DNA from: Daucus carota subsp. sativus
Lineage: Eukaryota > Streptophyta > Magnoliopsida > Apiales > Apiaceae
Reading direction: 5' to 3'
Assembly: GCF_001625215.2 (NCBI RefSeq)
Contig: NC_030383.2
Location: 6,150,779-6,214,778 of the forward strand
Length of the DNA stretch: 64,000 bases
The position numbers and the translations under genes were made by a program. Shown here in pieces: positions 23,909 through 34,815 of this stretch. Under the pieces are notes generated by a model, which ran no database searches, had not been told where the DNA came from, and saw only the letters and a list, made by a program, of their open reading frames with translations. The first letter of the stretch is position 1; the number at the start of each line of letters is the position of its first letter.

Positions 23909-24089
23909 AGAGTATATTTCAGAGTTAGTTGAGAGAGAGTGCCAACTCAGCATAATAGACAGCTCAGCATAACAAACTTTTAGTCTAGATCCTTCTATCA
24001 ACTTGTATATATACATAAGCATGTACAGTTTTAAGTTTTCAGTTTTATGAAATAGCATTTTCATTTCTGTGATATTCTCTGTTGTGATA
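23899..24089 (+). repeat. 3' LTR of the deleted Copia element
   Basis: 191 bp, nearly identical to the left LTR. It is preceded by a purine tract at about 23889-23898 and followed by the CTAGG target duplication. Confidence 0.95.
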
Positions 24090-24101
24090 CTAGGGAACTT
24101 A

Positions 24102-24410
24102 TGTTGTGTTTGGTTGGAATGAATGAAAATGGATGGAATGGAATGAGATTTGAACTATAATTTAGTTGAATGTATAATAATATCATTCCTTCCACCATTT
24201 CATTCTTATCACCCTTAACTAAAGTTCAAACGCTCCATTATGTGAAGAATGCTCAATTCCTTATCATACCTATTTTCTACCCAAATCTTATCATACAAAA
24301 TTTTCACTCACTCATTTTTTTCAAAGTCCTCCATCCTACACTCTATTATTTTCTTTTATTTTTACTCATTCCATTCCATTCCAATCCATTCACCCCAACC
24401 AAACACAACA
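24102..24410. mobile_element. 309-bp MITE with TTA target duplication (PIF/Harbinger-like)
   Basis: The left end TGTTGTGTTTGGTTGG is matched perfectly in inverted orientation at the right end. Inner parts of both arms are TGGATTGGAATGGAATG-like repeats. TTA flanks both sides (24099-24101 and 24411-24413). A three-base TTA duplication suggests the PIF/Harbinger group. The element begins only 12 bp after the Copia 3' LTR. Confidence 0.8.
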
Positions 24411-24413
24411 TTA

Positions 24414-25721
24414 GGGTATAACAACGATTGTTTTAGGTGTTCTTGATAGGCTTTTGTTATCGGTTGTTTTGTTATATACTCCCTCTGTCCCAACAGGTAG
24501 TATATGTTTACGCAATATCAAGACTCTTATAAAATATGATTTTATAAATGTGTTCGGTCACATATATACAAGATTCGAAAGCATGTTGCCTGGCACATTT
24601 CTTGGACTCCAATATTTGCGGTAGCAGCAGCAACTGTAATTTTATAAAATTTTGAGACTACAAAATAATAAATCAAAAATAATAATATAGTTTCTTTGCT
24701 AATTAAAGTTTTTCCATCTTCAGTCAAGTAATGCATAGATTGACTCATTTCATCCAAATTCAATATATGTGAGTCTGGATTGCCTCTGGTCTTCTTGCTC
24801 CCGTTGTGTGTGTCAGTGTGTGTTTATCTCTTCCCAGTCGGGTTATAATAGTATTATAAACTTATAAGAGAGATTCTTCTCAATGCATGAAAGGTCATCG
24901 AATCGTGATTTAAACATGGCTGCTAACAAACATGTGAATTCTAAATCTACATAAAATGCCCATACTGGACTCAGTTTCTAAAGTTAAATAATCAGACTAA
25001 CATACTTTACATCAACTATAAGAACTATGAACAGAATTAACATCAGTAAAAGGACTAATTAATTGATTAGTTTAGATAAAATTTTGACCACCATGCTAAA
25101 TCAAGAAGACCTGGATAACAAAGAATTAATCTACAACAAGGTAAGGTTTGTAATTCTGGCTTACACATATAATACAAGATCAATCTTCAGTTGTGGGATT
25201 CGCTTCGCTGTTTTCTTTTATTAAAACCAAACAAATCATTTGTGCGCGAGCACAGACGCGCACATTAATTAGTCTATGCATTTATATACAGATTCTCTGG
25301 GTGGTGAGAACTGAGAAAAGAGGGAATATGTTTATATATAAAACTAAGAAATCCAGGAGTTCAATAACCAACACATTTCAATAATTGCAGATAATTAAAA
25401 CCATTTTAACTTGAATATATTTTTTGAAGTTAAAAACCCTAAAATTCTGTTCATAACATTTTGCTCACCGAAGTTTAGATGAATGGAGAGAATAAGAGTA
25501 CAAGTGTGTACAGCCCGAGAATGAAAATTTTTTAAGTCCTAGTTTCTGTCCAACAAAGAAAAAAGAAAGAAAAAGAAACTGCTATGATCACAAGGAAAAC
25601 AACAAGAAGATGAAACAACACACAGGCTAAAATCATGCACAGTGCTCCAAGTACGTGGTACTGATCATCCCTCAGATCTGCTGATGATTGATTTGATTTG
25701 TACCAACTAGTGAAATCAACA
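24414..25721. other. intergenic region with one truncated Stowaway-like end
   Basis: At 24479 the sequence ctccctctgtcccaacag, preceded by TA, is the left end of a Stowaway-type MITE. The matching right end is not found, so it is a fragment. The remainder is AT-rich, and its right part is probably the 3' untranslated region of the MYB gene on -. Confidence 0.5.
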
Positions 25722-28700
25722 TCAGTAGTACGATCCGACTTTTTCCTCCTGATTGTAAGGCATCATCTTATTACTTTCATTAATATTACCAAAGATATTA
25801 AGGTTAGAGTTACTTGTAGCGCTGATCAGCTGCTTAATCTCCTCTAAACTATTATAGTCTAGAGGAGCAGTTTCATCATCACCACTGAACAATACTTGTT
25901 TTCCTCCTGCGACGACATTAATCCCATCAATAAGACTGTGTCCGCCTCTATTAGGGTACATCAGCAGCTGGCCAAAATGATCTACCTGGTCTTTGTTGCT
26001 CGAGTTGCCTCCATCAGAAGAGCTGCCATTAGCAGCCGCTTGATTATTAGCTCCAAACATAATAATGGGAGATTCGTACATGACTCCTCCCCCGTGACAC
26101 AAATTTTGCATGGCTGGATCCGGAGGTCCAGTGCTTAGGGTTTCGGTATTCTGAACATGAACATTTGGTGGGAAGCTGATACTTGAGATGTTTTCATAAC
26201 TATAGTTCCCTGTGAAAGGCCCAGCTGCAGCAGCTGGGGTATCAGCGGAATCATAACCTTTACTTGTAGTAGTCGGCCTGCATTTGATTGGTGGTGATGA
26301 CGAGGAGGGGTTTGGGAGAGACGACGGGGATTGAAGAAATGAAACAGACGAGGGCGCATAAGAGGTATAGGAATATTGAAAATGTTGATGGTGATCAGAG
26401 GGCTTTATCTTGTGAGGAGGAAGCATGAATGATGAAGTTGATCCCATAAAGACCTTCTTCTTGAGCTTAGTGTTCCAGTAGTTTTTGATATCATTGTCAG
26501 TCCTCCCTGGTAATTGAGCGGCTATAATTGACCACCTGCAGCATTTACAATATTTTTGTTCTTTAATTTATAGGCTCACAATATGCCTGCCTTCAATTCG
26601 ACTTAATATATTTTCTTATTTAGGTTTGAGACTGATTGCAGAATATGCAAGTCTATCAATAAACCTAATTCCTCAAAATAGGACCATGCATAAGTTAACA
26701 GAAACACAACCTTGATAAATATTCTGTTCAATCGTCTATTAGTACCTGCAGATTTATTTACTTTGCAATTTAGAACTAGCTGGACTATATTTTTACATAT
26801 ATATAACATATATTAATTAACCTACGGATCAGATGGATTAATATATAAACCAGATCACTAGAAGTGGATTTATAAAAATTAAAAAGAAAAATAGAATGAT
26901 GCGATCGAAGGGCTGACATAGAGAAATACCTACTGCCGATGTTAGCAAAAAGGGTGCAGATAATTTTATCTTCAGCATCTGAGAATTCACCATGCCTTAT
27001 GTTAGGTCTAAGATAATTCAGCCATCTTAATCTGCAGCTTTTCCCGCATCTTCTAAGACCTGATCATTTCCGAGAGATCATATATAAATACTTCATAAAT
27101 ATATGTGTAAGTTAACAGCAGAAAGAGAAGCAAGTACTTGAAGATTCATTATCACAGCACACAAAGAAAAATCTGTTGGTTTTATTTAATCTAAACATGA
27201 TATTTTAAATAAAATTGTAGCTGTTGGAGCTATATTCTAGTGATAGAGACAGTAGCTTAGTAGTAGGAAATAGATAAAGATATTAGAATTGAGATAGAAG
27301 TTGGGAACTGATAGTAGAGTTGTGTTAGGAGTTTAATTTCTCTAGCTTGTACTGCACTATATATTTTCACGTCTGCTGCTTGAATTAATAAGAAGTTTTC
27401 TTTGCTTATTTCCATTTCTTATATCAGCTGTGTGTGTAAATCGTGAGTAGATTCTATACGTGGTATCAGAGCTTGAGTTTTCAATCAGTGCACCCATGGA
27501 AGCAAACAAGTCAAAAGAGAATGGGATCGGGCTGAGCTACCCAATGCTGACCAAAACCAATTATGCTGCGTGGGCTCAGAAGATGATGGTGTTCATGCAG
27601 GCACACGGCGTGTGGGACGCCATTGAACCCAAGGACCCGAAAACAGTAGTTGATGACAAGATGGACAAGCGCGCATTGGCTGTGATTTACCAGGGAATTC
27701 CGGAGGATCTGCTCCTGGCACTCGCTGACAAGAAGACATCGAAGGAAGCTTGGAATGCTGTGAAAACAATGAGTCTGGGAGCTGATAAGGTGAAGAAGGC
27801 GAAGGCCCAGACTTTGAAAGGTGAATTTGAAAACTTGAGTATGAAAGATAGTGATCAGCTGGACGATTTTTACCTGAAGCTGCATGGTCTGGTTTCAAAT
27901 ATCAGAGCACTAGGGGAAAAAATGGAAGAAAGTTATGTAGTGAAGAAGCTTCTCAGGGCAGTTCCCTCGAAATTTCTCCAAATTGCGTCCGCTATTGAGC
28001 AGTTTGGAAAGTTGGAGGAGATGTCTGTAGAAGAGGTCGTTGGTTCTTTGAAGGCTCACGAGGAACGCATGCGTGGGTCAAGCGAAACAAACCAGGGGCA
28101 CCTCTTGCTGACAGAGGAGGAGTGGAGGAAAAGAGACAGCAGTGAGGGACATCTGTTGTTAACTCGTGAAGAGTGGATGAAGAAAAACAGCGAAGGAACT
28201 CGTAACATTAACGAGAACCGGGGAAGAGAAGCAAATCGAGGAGGACGCGATAGAAGCAAACTGAGATGTTTTAATTGTCAAGGACTTGGACATTTTGCAT
28301 ACGAATGTCGCAAGCCTCGACGGGGAAGAGAGGTCCAAAAAGAAGTGAATCTCTCTCAAATTCAGGGAGACGAACCAGCATTGCTGATTGCTGAGGTTGA
28401 CAAGGTTGAAAGAAAGAACATGATGTTACTGAATGAAGAGATGGTGGCTCCAAAATTAACAGACAAGGCCGAGGGACACAGAGACTCATTAATCTGGTAT
28501 TTGGACAATGGTGCGAGCAATCACATGACTGGACAACGGGGAAAGTTTAAGGAGTTGGATGAGAGTGTAACTGGAAAAGTCAAGTTCGGTGATGGATCCA
28601 CGGTGAATATCAAAGGCAAGGGAGTGGTGGCATTTAAGTGCAAGAATGGGGAGGAGAAAATGCTAAATGAGGTATACTACATTCCTACTTTATGTAACAA

Positions 28701-31700
28701 TATCATATCTTTGGGTCAACTCTCAGAAGCGGGTAATAAAGTTATATTGGAAGGGGACTATCTGTGGGTGTATGAGGAGCAAGGTCGATTATTGATGAAG
28801 GTGAAAAGAACTGAGAACCGTCTTTATAAGATAAGTCTCGAGGAGAGCAGTCAAATGTGTTTCTTTTCAAAAAATGAGGAAGATACGTGGATGTGGCACA
28901 CAAGACTTGGACATGTAAATTTTCAAGCTCTGGAACTCATGTCAAGGGAAGGAATGGCACACGGAATTCCAAGAATGGTCCAACCGAAAGAAAAATGCGA
29001 AGGATGTTTGATGACAAAGCTGGCTAGGACCTCTTTCCCATCTCATACGAGTTTTGAGACAACGACCCCCCTTGAACTTGTGTATGCAGACATATGTGGC
29101 CCTATCATGCCTGAGACTCCCGGAGGTAATCGTTATTTTTTATTATTCGTGGATGATTATAGCAGGAAAATGTGGGTATACTTGCTAAAAGAGAAAAGTG
29201 ATGCATTTGGTATGTTCAAAAAATATAAGGCAGTGGTCGAAAAAGGTACAGGGAAAAGCATAAAGATGTTGAGAACGGATCGGGGGGGTGAGTTTTGTTC
29301 AAAAGAATTCACATCCTATTGTGAAGAAATGGGTATCGAGAGACAATACACTGCTCCGTATACTCCGCAGCAAAACGGGGTGGTCGAGAGGAGGAATAGA
29401 ACAGTAGCAGCGATGACCAGAAGTTTCTTGAGAGAATCAAAGTTGCCATCGTATATGTGGGGGGAGGCAGTAAGGCATTCCGTATACGTGCTAAACCGTT
29501 TGCCAACAAGAGCTTTGAATGGAACAACCCCATATGAAGCTTGGGGAGGCAGGAAACCAAACCTGAAACACATCAGGTTGTTTGGCTGTATAGCTATCAT
29601 GAAGGTCCCATCTGTGCATGTAAGTAAGCTGGACGATAGAGGAAGAAGAGTTGTGTACCTTGGGCGAGAACCGGGAACGAAGGGCTGCAGACTATATGAT
29701 CCGGTTACAAAGAAACTACAAGTGAGTCGAGATGTGGTATTTCGAGAGAAAGAACATTGGTCGTGGGAGAAGAATGAACAAGACGTGAACATTCCTGGAT
29801 TGATCACAATGATTGAAGATAATTCTGAGAAAGACAGTAGTACTGAGACTGGGGAAACTTGCTCAACCCCTGTGCGTATGATAGAAAACAGAGGCGCTGA
29901 CATGTCTGTAGAGAGGTCTGCTGCAACACCTGCGAGTAAACCTCGGAAATACAGGGGATTAGACGAGTTGTATAGTGAGACTGAAGTCATAGAAATGTTG
30001 GATGAACTTATGTTGTTAAAGGTCGAGGAACCAATGAACTATCAAGAAGCTAGCATGAAGAAGGAATGGAAGGACGCCATGAACATGGAGATGGAAACTA
30101 TCGAAAAGAATAACACCTGGGTGCTTATGGATCTTCCACCTGGGCACAAACCTATAGGACTAAAGTGGGTATTTAAATTGAAGAAGGATTCGGAAGGCAA
30201 CGTGGTGAAGCACAAGGCTCGACTTGTCGCGAAGGGTTATGTGCAGCGAAAGGGAATTGACTACAACGAAGTGTTTGCACCTGTGGCTCGACTTGAAACA
30301 ATACGTTTGTTGCTGGCATTATCTGCAAAAGAAGGTTGGGAGGTGCACCACTTGGACGTAAAATCAGCATTTCTAAATGGAGAACTACTTGAAGAAGTGT
30401 ATGTTATGCAACCAGAGGGATTCGAGAAAAAGGGAGAGGAACGAAAGGTGTATAGGTTATTGAAGGCACTTTACGGGTTACGTCAAGCACCGAGGGCCTG
30501 GAACGCAAGGTTGGACAAATGCTTGAGAGACTTGGGATTTAGGAAGTGCCAACATGAGCAGGCTGTTTATACAAAGTGCCAGAATGGGAATGTTGTGATC
30601 ATAGGTGTGTATGTAGACGACCTTTTGGTTGCAGGATCGGATCAAGAGGAGATCGAGTTATTTAAGAAGAAAATGAACGAGCAGTTTGAAATGAATAATC
30701 TGGGTCTACTGTCATATTATCTTGGAATCGAAGTTCATCAAGGAAAAGCATGCACAACACTGAAACAGTCTGCTTATGCTAAAAAAATCTTAGAAAATGC
30801 GGGAATGTGGAAGTGTAACTTAACCAGGAGTCCAATGGATCAGAAATTACAGTTAGATAAAGATGAAGACGGACAACCAGTGAATTCGACTGAGTACAGG
30901 AGTGTTGTTGGCAGCCTGAGATATTTAACTCACACGCGACCGGATATAACATTTGCAGTTGGGGTTGTTAGTAGATTCATGGAGAGACCCACTGTCAAAC
31001 ATCAACAAGCAGTAAAGCAAATTCTGAGGTATGTAAAGGGTACTGTGAACCACGGGTTGGCATATGCAAGGAATGGAACCAAGAAAGTTATAACCGGTTA
31101 CACAGACAGTGATCTAGCAGGTGACGTGGTTGATCGGCGCAGTACGGGCGGCATGTGTTTTTACTTGAATGGGAGCTTGATCTCATGGGCTTCACAAAAA
31201 CAGAGGGTCATTGCACTTTCTTCATGCGAAGCGGAGTACATGGCTGCAACTACAGCAGCCTGTCAGAGTATTTGGCTTCGTGGGCTGCTGGGAGAGATTT
31301 CTGGGCAACAAGTAGGAGCAGTGGTGTTGTGTATTGATAATAAATCTGCGATTGAGCTGATGAAGAACCCTGTGCTGCACGGAAGGAGTAAGCACATAGA
31401 TGTTCGTTTTCACTTCATTCGTGAGTGCATCGAGCGAGGAGAACTAGTGATTAAATATGTGGGCACGCAGGAGCAGAGGGCAGACATTTTAACTAAGGCA
31501 CTGGGAAGAGTTAAGTTTGAAGAGATGAAGGCGTTGATTGGGGTTGAAAATCTTGCTGAATAAAAGTCTGAGCGTATAGCAGCAGATAACATGTTTAGAT
31601 TAGGAGGGAATGTGTTGGTTTTATTTAATCTAAACATGATATTTTAAATAAAATTGTAGCTGTTGGAGCTATATTCTAGTGATAGAGACAGTAGCTTAGT

Positions 31701-32104
31701 AGTAGGAAATAGATAAAGATATTAGAATTGAGATAGAAGTTGGGAACTGATAGTAGAGTTGTGTTAGGAGTTTAATTTCTCTAGCTTGTACTGCACTATA
31801 TATTTTCACGTCTGCTGCTTGAATTAATAAGAAGTTTTCTTTGCTTATTTCCATTTCTTATATCAGCTGTGTGTGTAAATCGTGAGTAGATTCTATAAAA
31901 TCAAATAGCCAAGAAATTAACTAAAACCATCATTATATTTGGGGTGTTAAATCAATTATTAACAATACCAGCTTTTTGTGGTAAAGCAATCCAATTGCCT
32001 CCAGTTCCATGCTTCTCTATGTAGTCTTTAAGCTTGGCATCTTCTTCAGATGACCATGGCCCTCTCTTCACATTAGCCTTGTCACAACAAGGTGCTCTTC
32101 CCAT
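25722..32104 (-). CDS. R2R3-MYB transcription factor, RAX/MYB36/MYB68 type (subgroup 14), three exons
   Basis: Exons on - are 31969-32104, 26930-27059 and 25722-26535; the joined frame is 359 residues. Exon 1 encodes [20 protein letters not shown] and most of repeat R2. Exon 2 carries [20 protein letters not shown] and the start of R3. Exon 3 completes R3 with [20 protein letters not shown]. The conserved tryptophans and the [14 protein letters not shown] segment are typical of the RAX/MYB36/MYB68 clade, whose members act in axillary meristem formation or endodermal barrier differentiation. The C-terminal 240 residues are Ser-, Asn- and Pro-rich with no known domain. Intron positions match standard R2R3-MYB genes. 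Intron 1 is 4.9 kb because it contains a complete Copia element in the opposite orientation. Which clade member this is cannot be decided here. Confidence 0.93.
27174..27458 (+). repeat. 5' LTR of the intact Copia element
   Basis: 285 bp, identical to the 3' copy. It contains a likely promoter TATA region (actatatatttt near 27355). Confidence 0.95.
27496..31563 (+). CDS. Copia gag-pol polyprotein, uninterrupted, 1355 residues
   Basis: The domains follow the Ty1/copia order. Gag occupies roughly residues 1-250. A zinc knuckle CX2CX4HX4C is at about 258. An aspartic protease is marked by DNGAS at about 337. The integrase has a His/Cys region near 467 and a D-D-E triad at about 532, 595 and 631 (the last two acids 35 residues apart, as expected). 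Reverse transcriptase has its YVDD box at about 1039, and RNase H shows TDSDLAG and SSCEAEY near 1200-1240. Integrase before reverse transcriptase separates Copia from Gypsy. The frame is open slightly further upstream, but the first ATG is at 27496, soon after the primer site. All catalytic residues I looked for are present, so the element may be competent. It is transcribed in the direction opposite to the host MYB gene. Confidence 0.96.
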   Translation: MEANKSKENGIGLSYPMLTKTNYAAWAQKMMVFMQAHGVWDAIEPKDPKTVVDDKMDKRALAVIYQGIPEDLLLALADKKTSKEAWNAVKTMSLGADKVKKAKAQTLKGEFENLSMKDSDQLDDFYLKLHGLVSNIRALGEKMEESYVVKKLLRAVPSKFLQIASAIEQFGKLEEMSVEEVVGSLKAHEERMRGSSETNQGHLLLTEEEWRKRDSSEGHLLLTREEWMKKNSEGTRNINENRGREANRGGRDRSKLRCFNCQGLGHFAYECRKPRRGREVQKEVNLSQIQGDEPALLIAEVDKVERKNMMLLNEEMVAPKLTDKAEGHRDSLIWYLDNGASNHMTGQRGKFKELDESVTGKVKFGDGSTVNIKGKGVVAFKCKNGEEKMLNEVYYIPTLCNNIISLGQLSEAGNKVILEGDYLWVYEEQGRLLMKVKRTENRLYKISLEESSQMCFFSKNEEDTWMWHTRLGHVNFQALELMSREGMAHGIPRMVQPKEKCEGCLMTKLARTSFPSHTSFETTTPLELVYADICGPIMPETPGGNRYFLLFVDDYSRKMWVYLLKEKSDAFGMFKKYKAVVEKGTGKSIKMLRTDRGGEFCSKEFTSYCEEMGIERQYTAPYTPQQNGVVERRNRTVAAMTRSFLRESKLPSYMWGEAVRHSVYVLNRLPTRALNGTTPYEAWGGRKPNLKHIRLFGCIAIMKVPSVHVSKLDDRGRRVVYLGREPGTKGCRLYDPVTKKLQVSRDVVFREKEHWSWEKNEQDVNIPGLITMIEDNSEKDSSTETGETCSTPVRMIENRGADMSVERSAATPASKPRKYRGLDELYSETEVIEMLDELMLLKVEEPMNYQEASMKKEWKDAMNMEMETIEKNNTWVLMDLPPGHKPIGLKWVFKLKKDSEGNVVKHKARLVAKGYVQRKGIDYNEVFAPVARLETIRLLLALSAKEGWEVHHLDVKSAFLNGELLEEVYVMQPEGFEKKGEERKVYRLLKALYGLRQAPRAWNARLDKCLRDLGFRKCQHEQAVYTKCQNGNVVIIGVYVDDLLVAGSDQEEIELFKKKMNEQFEMNNLGLLSYYLGIEVHQGKACTTLKQSAYAKKILENAGMWKCNLTRSPMDQKLQLDKDEDGQPVNSTEYRSVVGSLRYLTHTRPDITFAVGVVSRFMERPTVKHQQAVKQILRYVKGTVNHGLAYARNGTKKVITGYTDSDLAGDVVDRRSTGGMCFYLNGSLISWASQKQRVIALSSCEAEYMAATTAACQSIWLRGLLGEISGQQVGAVVLCIDNKSAIELMKNPVLHGRSKHIDVRFHFIRECIERGELVIKYVGTQEQRADILTKALGRVKFEEMKALIGVENLAE
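31590..31638. repeat. 13-bp perfect inverted repeat around the purine tract and 3' LTR start
   Basis: catgtttagatta at 31590-31602 is exactly complementary to taatctaaacatg at 31626-31638. The 23-base loop holds most of the purine tract and the first bases of the LTR. Because the right arm lies in the LTR, it also occurs in the 5' LTR, but the left arm does not. Confidence 0.7.
31613..31897 (+). repeat. 3' LTR of the intact Copia element
   Basis: 285 bp, identical to the left LTR, followed by the AAATC duplication and then the remaining MYB intron 1 sequence. Confidence 0.95.
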
Positions 32105-32187
32105 CTTCTCTCTAGATCTACGGAGGACTACTTTTTCTTTTTGGTATATGATATAACTTTAACACACGAGTTGAGCTCTTGTGATGT

Positions 32188-32196
32188 TATATATAT
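32188..32196 (-). promoter_or_regulatory. candidate TATA box of the MYB gene
   Basis: On - the sequence reads TATATATAA, about 85 bp upstream of the MYB start codon, a typical plant core-promoter spacing. No other promoter element is claimed. Confidence 0.4.
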
Positions 32197-34501
32197 GGAA
32201 GGTGGTGTTTGTATGTTTTCGAGAGCTGGGGCTGTACTGGATCGCAGCAGTGAGTAGTGGACAAGTATAATACACTATTCCTCTTCTTCTGCAGCAAACA
32301 TAAAACAAGGTCAAACGCCACAATCTCCCCTTATCTCAATCATTATATATCCTTCCCTCATTTTCTATTAGGTTTTTCTAGTACACTAACAATTGTTAAG
32401 TACAAATGCACAATCATCATTATTAATAAAAAATGGGCATCTGCTAAAATAATAGATAAAATTTTAAATTTTTTCCTTAATTATTTTTCAGATTAAGGGT
32501 TTATCTCTAAAAATAATACATGAAACCATTATTTTTTCATTATATAATCTCTTAATGTTTTTGTTAAATAACGAATATGAAACATCTCTTTAATATTTAT
32601 ATTCAAAAAATAACTAAAAATTATTTTTTTTAAGAAAGTAAGGATCAAATGAAATGGTTGTCAAACACGATCCTTCTCCTTGACAAGATTCAAATCTCGA
32701 TTGATGATGCAAATGGACATAATCGCTCATGATCAAAATTTGAGCTTGTTTCGTTTAAGTGAGCTCGTTTCTGTCTGTTTACTAATTAAAAGAAGCCGGT
32801 CTTGAATATGTAATTTTGTTCGATTTGTAAACAAACATGAGTCGAGTTTTTTGCATGTTCAAATTGAGCTAGACTCGTTTAGTTTGGGATCAGTTCAGAT
32901 TCAAATCTGGCTTGTCGACATATTCTTTTAAAATATAAAATATTTTAATTATTTGAATATTAAATGAAAATTTCAAGCCAATATCTTATAAATTTGGCAC
33001 GAATGATATAATGAGACATATGATAAAAGTAAATGTACATATATTTTACTTGTGAGTCGATTATAAATGCATGAATATTACGATAGTTAGATATTGATTT
33101 TGATGTAACTCGCAAAATTCTTAATTATATTTTAAAATTAAGATTGATCGAGTAAAAAATATGATAATTATTTGTGAATCAGAGTGCGAAGTGTAAGTAT
33201 ATGAATTAGTGTGATATGAAGAGGGACGTAACTTAAATGTAAAATTATAATTGATAATAAAGATTGGTTGAACTAAAATTATGGGCTGTTTGGGAACCGG
33301 AAGTATTTTGCTTCTGCTTTTCTTGACCCGTTTGTGTAAAGAAGTAGAAACACTTTTAAGAAGCTGGAAATGCTATCTTCTCTCTCACAGCTTCTTTTAC
33401 AAACACTTTATTAACTTATTTTCTCACTTCTACTCCACTTCTTTACTTTAAGCATGGAATCACTTTTTTTAAGTTTGGCCAAACGGCCCCTGTATATATA
33501 GGAATTATATCTGCGGGTAACTTGACTTTGTTTAACTCGGTTGGAGTCATATATATGTACAGCGGTCGAACGGCGTCTCTCTTATGTACGATAGAATAGC
33601 TAGTGACAGTGTCTTCAACATGCAACAGTAAATGAGGAAAAAGTTTCTGCAAGTCACCGAAAATATAAAGCCTGGATATTCTTTCTTTTCGAACTAACCG
33701 TGCGGGAATTTTTGACCTTTCTTTCGGGTATTACGTTCCTTTAGCGTTGTTCAATAATGCTTTTCCCATAATTTAGTGTTGTTAATTTTGTTAAGCGCAT
33801 ACACAGATCTGTGGCCAGTATACTTAATATATTATTCTGGTGGGAGACAAAATATTAATAAAACTGGGGAATTATTGATTTAATCTGTATATTGTTTCTT
33901 TTGTCATGTTAAATGTGTGAAGACCGAACAAAAGTATGGAACACGTGATGCTGCTAGCTATGTGCCCAACCTTTTTGAATGTCATCCGATTGTTTTGGAC
34001 ATAACTCTGAAAATCGATTATCGGATCTAATTAATCACTATAACATATTCGGTCAAATCGAATTTTAGAAATTTAATCATAATATATATTTTAAAATTAA
34101 TTTTATAAATTTAATTAATTAATTATGATCATATTATTTTAATATATCCGTTAATGCCTGGTCAATCCTTTTAATTAATCTACCGATTATTTGATTAATT
34201 GTTAGACGACACTCTCACCGAATTAATTTTTGTTTTTTATACTGCTGATTTGAGGATTTGTGGATGTTTGGTATTTTTATTTGGTTCAAATCGTATACAT
34301 AAAACAAATATATCTAAGAGTTTTGCGGAATAGTGGTTTCATGTATATTTAATAAAAGTTTTGAATATATTTTTTTTTCAATATAAAATCAAATATATTC
34401 ACATCTTAATTAACATAAAAGTATTAAACCAAATACAAGATTGCAGCATGTAGGATTATCAAATATAGAAAAAAATGTGACATCGAACTAAAAAAAGTAT
34501 A
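32197..34501. other. intergenic, AT-rich, with a small MITE
   Basis: Upstream region of the MYB gene followed by repeat-derived DNA. A foldback element at about 33283-33490 is listed separately. Between 33990 and 34210 there are many TTAATTAAT-type words without clear structure. No coding region is seen. Confidence 0.5.
33283..33490. mobile_element. MITE with GGGCTGTTTGG / GGGGCCGTTTGG ends, copy 1
   Basis: The left end is gggctgtttggg and the right end, inverted, ggggccgtttggcc. The interior (cttttcttgacccgtttgtg, acttctactccacttcttta) recurs at 51703-51958. The target duplication is not clear. Termini of this kind are common in hAT-like plant MITEs. Confidence 0.6.
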
Positions 34502-34813
34502 CTCCCTCCGTCCCAATAGATAGTATACGTTTGGTGTGGACACGGAGACCAAGAAAAAGTGTAAAAAATGAGTAAAGTTAGATAAAAAATGAGTAAAGTG
34601 GTGGGATCCATTTGTATTTAAATATAGATGTGTGATAGTGGGGGAAAGTAGTGGGTGTAATAGTGTTTATATTATTATAAAATGAAGATAGTGGAAGAAA
34701 GTAGTTGGTGTAATAGTGTTTTACATTATTAAAAGTTGCTATTTTAGGAATGTATAGAAATGATGGGACGTCCCAAAGAGGAAACTGTATAGAAATGACC
34801 GGGACGGAGGGAG
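34502..34813. mobile_element. 312-bp Stowaway MITE
   Basis: The ends are CTCCCTCCGTCCC and its inverted copy GGGACGGAGGGAG, flanked by TA on both sides (34500-34501 and 34814-34815). These are the diagnostic Stowaway (Tc1/mariner) termini. The inner sequence contains repeated gagtaaagt and gtgtaatagtgttt blocks shared with the element at 53719-54415. Confidence 0.92.
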
Positions 34814-34815
34814 TA

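Larger units (their letters stand above)
21940..24089 (+). mobile_element. internally deleted Copia LTR retrotransposon (2150 bp)
   Basis: Two 191-bp LTRs (21940-22130 and 23899-24089) differ at one base by eye. They begin TGTTACATAG and end GTTGTGATA. A 5-bp target duplication CTAGG flanks the element (21935-21939 and 24090-24094). The primer-binding site TGGTATCAGAGC, complementary to initiator methionine tRNA, follows the left LTR directly (22131-22142). A purine tract GAGGGGGGA precedes the right LTR. The internal part keeps only a gag start and the reverse transcriptase plus RNase H; most of gag, the protease and the integrase are gone. It is a young but non-autonomous insertion. Confidence 0.95.
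27174..31897 (+). mobile_element. complete, apparently intact Copia LTR retrotransposon in MYB intron 1 (4724 bp)
   Basis: LTRs at 27174-27458 and 31613-31897 (285 bp each) are identical by eye, beginning TGTTGGTTTT and ending GATTCTATA. The target duplication is AAATC (27169-27173 and 31898-31902). The primer site TGGTATCAGAGC is at 27461-27472, two bases after the left LTR, and a purine tract AGGAGGGAA lies just before the right LTR. One uninterrupted polyprotein frame fills the interior. Identical LTRs and an open frame indicate a very recent insertion. Confidence 0.96.

Noticed and set aside
29316-29990. 224-codon - strand frame inside the intact Copia element
   Set aside because: Antisense shadow of the integrase region; no motif, and it lies fully within the confirmed polyprotein.
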